From Sphaerolaimus hirsutus (taxonomy: Eukaryota; Nematoda; Chromadorea; Monhysterida; Sphaerolaimidae): a DNA stretch of 64,000 bases. Of this stretch, positions 45,901 through 54,900 are shown one piece after another (the first letter of the stretch is position 1; each line of letters begins with the position of its first letter). The notes below the pieces were generated by a model. The model was not told the origin of the DNA, did no database searches, and worked only from the letters and a program-made list of their open reading frames with translations. A program made the translations under genes and the position numbers. Location of the stretch: NCBI GenBank assembly GCA_964036195.1, contig OZ038457.1, positions 12,985,147-13,049,146 on the forward strand. Direction: 5' to 3'.

Positions 45901-48900
45901 AACTCCAAAAAAAATCGAAAAGGTTTTCGAATTTTTATTTCACCCCCAGAAAAACACTTAAAATCTATTTTTTCCTGGAAAAATTTGAAAATTTGAAAAC
46001 GTTTAAAACATTTAAAATTTAAAACATTTATTTTACTTGTATTTCACATAATATTTTACTTTTAATTCATTTGAAGCGACATAACAAAAACTGTGCAGGT
46101 CTGCGGTAACAACTCGGAAGGCTGTAAAAAAGAAAGTGTGTACAAAATTTACCAGAAAAATTCGAAAATGCAGTAATTTGATGCAAAAAATTCGAAAATT
46201 CGAAAACTATTTCGGAAAAATTTGAAATTATGTTAGGCCCTTTTAGAAAAAAAACACATAAAAAGTAATAACACTTTTTCCGAGAGAGTTTGCCATCGTT
46301 ACCGGCCACGCGATCGCATGCACGCATCTTTCGCAAATCCGCCAAAGTGTACTTTTCCGAGACTCTGGCGCACGCACGGGCTCGCGGTGGAATTCTAAAT
46401 TTGAAATTGGCCAAATTGGTTCCGTGGCCCCTTGCCGACTCCGTGCCCGACTGCGTGCGTCTGCGCGAGGGCGGCTTTGAGCTCCCCGAGGGATTGTAAA
46501 ATGCAGACCGCCGCACCCGGCTTATTATCGTTGCAGGGCGCTAGCTCTTACTTTGAACAACAAGCAAACGGGCGCGTGCGTTGGCTATTTTTCAGTTGTA
46601 AGCAGTATTTTTCCATTTGGAATGACCATTTTCGCTGGTGCCATTTGGGTATAAATAACTGTGTATTCTATGTATTTTTTAAGAATATTTATGGATAGAA
46701 ACAGTGGATAGAAGCTGGCTTTTTACCATCAAAAAATTTAATACATACACTGCTGCGTTTCTGTATTGGTCAACACGCTGAAATAAAGCATTCGACAATT
46801 GGCGCCATTTTGGCGCCATGCACCATTGTTTCTGGCCCCCTTTGGGCGCCTGGCGCCATTTTTCCTGAAGGCGTCATGGAGCCTCTGGCGCCCTTTGGCG
46901 CCCGTCGGCATTTTCCCTGGCGCTTTTGCATCACTAGTTGTAAGTAGAGATCCGTGGGGGGGGGGCGTATTTTATAGTGCTTGCTGCTGTTTACAGTGTA
47001 GCTAATTTATAGAATAAGATTTTTGTCGCTGTGAGTAGAAGTAAAATAATGGAAAGGTATTTGGATATTGCAAATCCTCTAAAAACACCTCAATCTAATA
47101 ACGCTGCTTAATGAACCAGCCAGACCCCTCGACTAATTGCGCTTGATAAAAATCGGGTACAGCACTAAATAAACATATATTTATCCTTGGGAGTTTATCG
47201 AGCACTCAGTTGTCTGTATGTTTAGGAATCAATATATGTAAGTACCTAAATGCAGGGTATGGTGATGTGCTGTATGTGATAATGCGGGGTAGGAAAGTAC
47301 CGCTGTATGTAAAATAAAATGTTATGTACAATGCAACCAATGGACACGCGGATGGATTAGGGTCGGGTCTGACTAATTTTCATGAATGTGGTCTACGCAG
47401 GCACATCGGGTATCTGAGCATGCGTGGCTTCCAAGGCGACTTTGAAGAGTTGCTTGCCCATACTGGCATTTCATTAATAAAAGTGAAGTGCTGTTTATGA
47501 CGTTGCATGACGAATGTTTACTTTAGGCTTTACATGTGGAGCCTCAACACACTTGCATGCATGTCGTCAGCTGTGCCACCGTCACAACAACACGTTTATT
47601 ATACCTACACGGAGAAATGGCTGAAATTCAATATGGGTAAAATGTGTGTTCATATTTAACTTGCCGCCGGGCACTATATGACGCGGGCTGGGGGCACTGC
47701 CAGACCCTGTAAAATGTAAAATGCCATGCAAAGTGTCAAAAGTCATGGAAAATGCCCTGCAAAATGGCAACTCGGTACTGTACGGGACACTTTGCATGGC
47801 ATTTGACCTTTTTCAGGGCTTTTTACAGGGTCTGTGAGTACCCCCTGGTCCGCCGCGTGTCTATGACTGTTTATGACTGGCGGTGTTTATGACTTCCGGT
47901 ATGCTTGTGAGCATTCGACACGTTTTAATTTCGTCTTAGTTCTACATAGTTTAGATTGCAAGGCAGTGAAAGTGTCAAAATGTTTGGCCTCGGATAGATA
48001 ATAGTTTATAGATAAGATAAGTGCAACAATCAAAGAAAACCGCCGTTTGTTGCTGTCCGGAAGTGAAAGGCAGTTAGGATAATTTGTGATTAAACTGTTA
48101 ATTTGGACAGCGCGTTGCCAATTATAGAGTGCCCTAGGGCAATATAAAAATGACCGCTGCAATAGCAAAACAGCATCAAAACAGAAATGGCTGATGAAAA
48201 TACTGCTGCGCTGTAAATTTTGAGAATTGAGAAAAGTAAATGAGAAATTTTTTGGTGTGCATAAAAAGCAAAAACCACTCAAAGGAATTGAAACGGCTGC
48301 AAAAATGGCAGTGGAAATTATAGAAGTTGCGATAGGTAGGGAAAACGACGACTCTCGCTTTTAGTTTTAATTATTTTTCGCATTCCTTGGTACAAAATCG
48401 AAAACAAGTCTTGCTTTTACGTTTTCCCTGAGTAAAAATACTGGTATTAACGTTTACTCATCTTTTACACAGCGTAAAAGTACAAAAATCTACTTTACGT
48501 TTTCTGTATCCAGGGCCGAGTAAAAAAACATACTTTACGTTTATGATTACTTTAAAAAACGTTCAGTACTTTTAACAATCCTGGTTCACTAGCACTGATT
48601 TCATTTCTTGAATTTATTAATTTGTGTTCTGACTTACAGGTTTATGGAACTAACTTAACCCAATTCCTACAATATTTTTGATTACGCATTTTACTTCATA
48701 TCCTGATGAAAAGATAACTCTCGCCAGGAATAACCCTCCTTCGAATAATTCCCCAGGCGAAAAGGCTGATGAAAAATAACTCCCCTGACTTACTGAGTGT
48801 GTATGGTGTTTATTGAAACGTTTGAGAACACATGATCCTCTTCAAATTTTAAGCACCAAATGCCGACATTTTCATAAACACAAATTTAAAATGATTTCGT

Positions 48901-51900
48901 TTGGTGCTCTTGTAAACCGTACTTTTCGTTCACCTGGGTGAAAGTTTGAAAAAATGTTTATTCTTACTAGGGATGGCTGAAAAAGTTTTTTTTTCAACGT
49001 CAGGGTTTTTTCTTCAAAAAAGAGTTTTATTTTAAAATAAAACCATTTTTTTCAAAAGCTCCCAGATATGAAGGGTGTGCTTCTAAAAGTACCGATCTAC
49101 CAAATTTACAATTTTGATTTAGGGCCATTTTTGGGGTCCCCATTGAAAAGCGCTTCGAAAAAAAATTCTAAAAAGTGGGGGGTGTAAAAATAAATTTTGA
49201 GATATGGGGGGTTGAAAAATGTGAAAAAAATAGAAAATACAGTTACGGAAATTTTAAAAGTACCGATCTACAAGCTTTTTCAGGTTTTGTATCTTATGAA
49301 GTACCGATCTACATGCTTTTTCAAAAATTGTATTTTTAAAGGTACCGATCTGCACATTATTTTCTGTGCTTCTGAAGTACCGACGTTAGATCGGCACTTT
49401 TAAGAGCACAAACTCGTTTTGCGCTTTTTTGTATTGATAAAAGTACCGATCTACATTGAACAAATTTGTGCTGAAAGTACCGATGTGAGATCGGTACTTT
49501 CAAATGCACAATTTTTTCGGTAATTCTGAAAGTACCAATCTGCATGTCATCATCATCATCATATCGAAAGAGATCGGGGGCCCTACCTCTTGCAAGGTTA
49601 CGCCCCTCTCATCTGGAGTTTGTGTAACACTGTAGGACTAGCTGCTTTCTAAAGCAGCCCTACCCACAGGCTACCGCTCCATCATTCTGACTTATATAGA
49701 TTGTCACCCGCACGCCGGGTACCTATTCTTATCACCGATCAGTTATCTATACTTATCATGTAGATCGGTACTTTTATTTGTACAAACTTGAAAATTTTAT
49801 TTTTGTGTGCTGTAGATCGGTACTTTTAGAAGCACATATTGGAAAAAAATACTGAAAATTGAAAAATGAAGACAAAATTGGTAATTCTGAAAGTACCGAT
49901 CTGCATGTAGATCGGTACTTTTATTTGCACAAATTTTTAAATGTTATTTTTGTGCTGTAGATTGGTACTTCTAGAAGCACAGCTTGGGAAAAAGTTCGTT
50001 TTCATCAAAATTAAGCCAAAACAGAAATTCTGCAAAAAACATGTTCATATTACACATTCAAATCGAAATTTCAATTTGAAAAAGATATCCATTTTACACG
50101 TGCAAACTTACATTTTGATTTGCAAAAAAAACTTTGATTTGCCAAATTAAAATTAAAACATGCAATAAAAATTTTGTATGTGGATACCCATGCATGTGGA
50201 TACACAGCAAAAAATGGGTGTGTGAATGCGCGGTGAAGCGTCGTGATGTGTCTTCACGCTGACGCTTCCCGACGCTTCATGCAGCATGCTAATGCTTCCA
50301 CATGCATCACGAAAATCTGTGTGAAGACACTTCACGCGTTTTGATATGCGCTGGCATGCAATTGTATATTTGAGTGAAGCATGTGGAAGCGCCAGTGCCG
50401 TGAACTGTCTTCCACATGTTAGGGTGCGCATGAAGCGCATGGTGAAGCTAGGTGAAGCGTGTGGATGACACTTCACCCAGAATCTCATGATGTTGGTGGA
50501 AGCGTGCTGAAGCGTGTGGAAGCGCGACGCTTCCATCGCTTCATGAGCTCATCTTTGCTGTGATACCCAACAATATACCCCAAATACCCATACCCTAAAT
50601 ACCCACACCTGATACTCATGTATGGGTATTGCATACTCCAAACATTCAATTTCGATTATCTCAAAATCGATATTTCGTAGATCGGTACTTTTAGAAGCAC
50701 ACCCTTCATATGGTCATGAGTCAACATATGCAGGTGAATCAGACAGGTGACAGTACTTTGTGATGTTATATATAGCCATAGAATGGCTGTAGAGTCATGG
50801 GATAGCATTAAGTGGTGATTTCTGTCAAAAATATCCATTTTATGTCAACTTATCACGTATATTGGCTTTTGTCGAATGTTCACGACCAGGGTTGGCAAAA
50901 TCTCAGAGAAAAACAATATAACTAAAATAAAATGGAAATTTTAAGAGTAAAATAAAATAAAATGGAAAATTTCAAAATTAAAATAAAAATGGTAAAAAAA
51001 TCGTGTTTTTGTAAAATTGTATAAAAATTCATATTTTTGGTAATATTTTTACCTTTTTGCTTGAGTAGAAACCTGTTTATTCACAGAACTGGGGGCAGTC
51101 CCAAGCTTTTAAGTGTCAAATGTCATGTAAAATGTCATGTAAAGTGTCAATTGTTGTGACAAATATAAAGTAGTGTCAATTGTCAAGCAAATTGTTCCAA
51201 ATCTTATTTTATGTATCAAAATCTTATGTTGTATCCAAATCTTGTTGTTTTTAAATCCAAATTTAATGTGAACATTTGGATACAAAACATAAGATTTTGA
51301 TACAAAAATGTAAGATTTGGATACAAAACATATGCTTTAAAACCTTTAAAAAAACCTCGACCATCCCTAATTCTTACATATTTCTGGGTGAAAAGTGCTT
51401 TTAACTTCCCTTCATACTTTCCTGCGAAGAAATTCTACTTTACGTTTAATTTTTTTTCGGTTATAAAATTCAAAATGGGGTTGGCCTATTACGCACATAT
51501 ACACGGTACGCACATGGGTCCATCACGCACAGAAGTAAACCCGCCACGCACATAAATATACCCATCATGCACATGGCTGGTGCTCAGTGCGTAACCGGTA
51601 GATGCGCGTGACGGGTTTCTGTGCGTAACGGGTTTATTACCGAGCAAAGACTGTGAGCATGATCCCCCCCCGCAGCAATAACAATTGATGGGAAATAAAT
51701 CCACATGAACTTCCTCAACAATATACACTAATTCCCATACTAAATAGCACACATGAGATATTTCCATGATTGATTGGGAACTAGGTAGAGATATTTTAAC
51801 CATTGTCCCATTTTACTCTAGTAGAAAATAAAAAAAATTTTCAGCAGCCCAACATGCTCGGTAATAAGCCCGTTACGCACAGAAACCCGTCACGCACATG

Positions 51901-54900
51901 TACCTGTTACGCACAGAGCACCAGCCCTGTGCGTGATGGGTATCTGTGCGTGGCGGGTTTACTTCTGTGCGTGATGGGCCTATGTGTGTAATCGGTATAT
52001 GTGCGTAATAGTGCAGTCTCATTCAAAATATGAATACTTGACATTCAAATATGATAAACTGGTGGAAAATATACTTGGGAAATTGATTTCATAACAATTA
52101 AAATTGATCTCATGCACCCCGCATAGCTATAGCTATAGCTAAATATTGCGGAATTTTTGAAAAAAATTGTTTCAACAACTTTAAAAGTTTAGTAAAAAAA
52201 ACCCTCAACTTTTCATAACTCCCCGATCCTCGAAGGTCCCACCTCCAAGCAGCATCCTCACTCAAACTGATGACAGCATTAAATGTTTTCTTTCATTTTC
52301 CCCCACCCAGGATTTTGTTACTTTCTCTGTCATGGGAAACAAGCAGAATTTTTTGGCATGTGGCCAAAAAAATAAATGTACATACTCACTCGTACCAGGG
52401 CGTGGATTTCAAATTGAAAAACATTCAAATTAACTGTGGCAGAGATCGATTCTCGGCAACTGGAACTTGATCACTTTTTGGATGAAAACATGTTAGTATG
52501 AGTAGGATGCCGCCTGGGGGTGGGACCTTTGGGGGATCGTGGGTCACGGAAAGTTGAGGGGTATACTAAACTTTTAAAGTTGTTGTAACAAAAATTCCGC
52601 AATTTTTATCTAAAGCACACGCTCCGACACCGTTAGTTTACCGAGGTAGAAAAATGAGCAAAATCAGGATGGATTTGCTCAATTCTCATGTAAAGGAAAA
52701 AATACATATAGTTAATGCTGTCGTCCGACTGTAGCTAGTCGCCGGGGTGGGCATCTGGGGACTTTGTAGGGAACACTTGGAAGCACCCCCATACTGAACG
52801 CCACCCCCATAACTGGCATACGAGGTGCATGAGATAAATTTTCATTTTTAAGAAATTCATTTCCCAAGTAAATATATTTTCCACCAGTTTATGAAGAATT
52901 TTCGTATAACAAGGTTTGGTAGGTTTAACAAACCTTTTGTCAGATGTGTTGATCATTATGTTGAGTACCAGGTTCTACCAGGAGGTTGAGTAAGGTTGTT
53001 GAGTAACAACTCATTCTGACTTGCAGGCCGGGATCGGATGAGACGCAAATTTTTCGCAACAGCGTTCTTCACGAAAAATACAAAAATGTTGAGTTAGTAA
53101 CAGGGAAATTTTTTTGCCTAAATAAGCAAACAATATGATGGAGAAAATAAGGGGGATGGTCCGGCCGTAAAGTAAACCCGACCGTAAAGTAGAGGGTGCT
53201 ACTTTAGGCCGGGCATCATTACGGCTGAGTTGTTTTAAGTACTGAACTTTTTTCAACGTAAAGTATTTTATTTTTAGTCACACCTGAATACAGAAAACGT
53301 AAAGTAAAAATTTTCTACCTTTACGCTGCGTAAAAGGTGAGTAAACGTAAATATCTGTAAATGACTTTTTGAAAGTACGTGAGTAACTGAGTACCGGTAT
53401 TTTTTCGGGAGGAAACGTAAACGTATTTACGCAGCACTCGAGTATACGTATTTATCGAGTAAACGTAAATACGTTTGTACAACTATGCATTACGGCCAGA
53501 TTTCCACGGCCGGGTTTACTTTAAGCGGGAATTAGAGCTCACGTCGAATCGACGCTGAGCTCTAATTCCGGCTTTACGGTCGAGATCTCGCCGAAAATAA
53601 GTTGTTGTTTTGAAGGTAAACAAAATTAAAAAAGGTGTGAGTAAAGCTCGACAGTTATAGCTCGACAGGTTTACAGTTATAGCTCGACGGAAAATTACAA
53701 ATAATTATATACCTACCATAAAATTGATTACAACACAATTGAGTATGATACAGTGCTGCAACTATAGAGTAAGGTAGTGCTATCAATTACCTTTATTGTG
53801 TCGCATAATTGCTTCATGATCTTTGTTAATAAACTAGTCATGAATTTTCAATTAATTTTTTTTATTTTACATTATTATTTTTCATTAATCATTTTAGGTT
53901 ATATGAATTTTACGTTATAAAATTGTACTTCATAAAGAATTGTTGACAGAATTTTTTTATACAGAAAATGGAGGTAGATACAGTATTGAAACTTTATTGA
54001 GTCAAGCTGACTTATTTATTGTATTTTATGTGTATAGATATTGTTTCATTATCCTCATTATTTCTGTAGCAAGCAATTTTAGCAATTTTCCATTATAATT
54101 TTCCGTGAAAGGCTTGAGCTGCAATACGGGTTTAAGCCGGAGTTACAGCACAACGATAAATAGAAGCTGAAGTAGTGATATAAAAGCGCCATGGTGCTTG
54201 GTGCTTGGCGCTATTTTTGACTGGCGCCAGGAATAAAGTGGCCGGCGCTGGCGCTTGGGCCCATTCTGCTCTGGTGCCATTGACGCTGCGCTTAACGCCA
54301 AAGTTCTGGCGCTTTTAACATCACTAAGTTGAAGCGATAAATATTTATATGTGGCCGCAAATTCGATTACACGAGAACGCTTAGAGATATCCATGTCTAA
54401 ATTGACAGGCTGAAAGCACTAACAGATATCTACGTCGTGTCCGAAAATTATCCAAAAAATACCAATGGTTCTTGAGGTATAAATCTAAATTATAAATTTC
54501 GCTATTTGTCGGCAACATTTCTCGTTGAGATTGCCGGCAAATAGCTAAATTTTTGTTTTACATTGATATCTCAAGAACCACTAGAGCTTTTTGAATAATT
54601 TTTAGACACGATGTAGATATTGGTAAGTGCTTTCAAATTTTCAATTTAGGGATGGATATCTCTAAGCGTCCCTCTTTGATCGAATTTGCGGTGACATGTA
54701 ATTGTCGCTTCAGTTTCTATTTATCGTTGTGCTGTAACTCAGGCTTAACGCGAATGACATGCTTCAAAATAATGGCAATTATGGTGATTTGTGTTTATGA
54801 TGAATAATTTCATGTTTATGTAGATCATTATGTCGCGTCGTATTTCACGGAGTATGTCCCGAAACGATGCCAGGATCAGCATATCAGTACTCCACAGTAA

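Larger units (their letters stand above)
49073..50706. mobile_element. AAAGTACCGATCTAC iteron element nested in family 2 copy
   Basis: Inverted ends GAAGGGTGTGCTTCTAAAAG / CTTTTAGAAGCACACCCTTC, lying between two ATAT words that occur once in uninterrupted relatives (CCATATCTGGGAGC at 55500). At least a dozen AAAGTACCGATCTAC/GTAGATCGGTACTTT units in both orientations are scattered through both halves. Confidence 0.8.
48968..51369. mobile_element. hAT-like element, family 2, 2402 bp with nested insertions, exact 8-bp TSD
   Basis: Ends TAGGGATGGCTG and GACCATCCCTA, flanked by identical ATTCTTAC (48960-48967 and 51370-51377). Its own sequence is the outer parts: 48968 to about 49073, and about 50707-50885 (matching 27755-27940 inverted), then further AT-rich sequence including a partial CAGTCCC MITE near 51090. 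The middle 1.6 kb is inserted DNA. Confidence 0.88.

Noticed and set aside
51485..51640. CRISPR-like array (regularly spaced ACGCACA units)
   Set aside because: Units are too short, mirrored in the second arm, lie in eukaryotic intronic DNA, and there are no cas genes.
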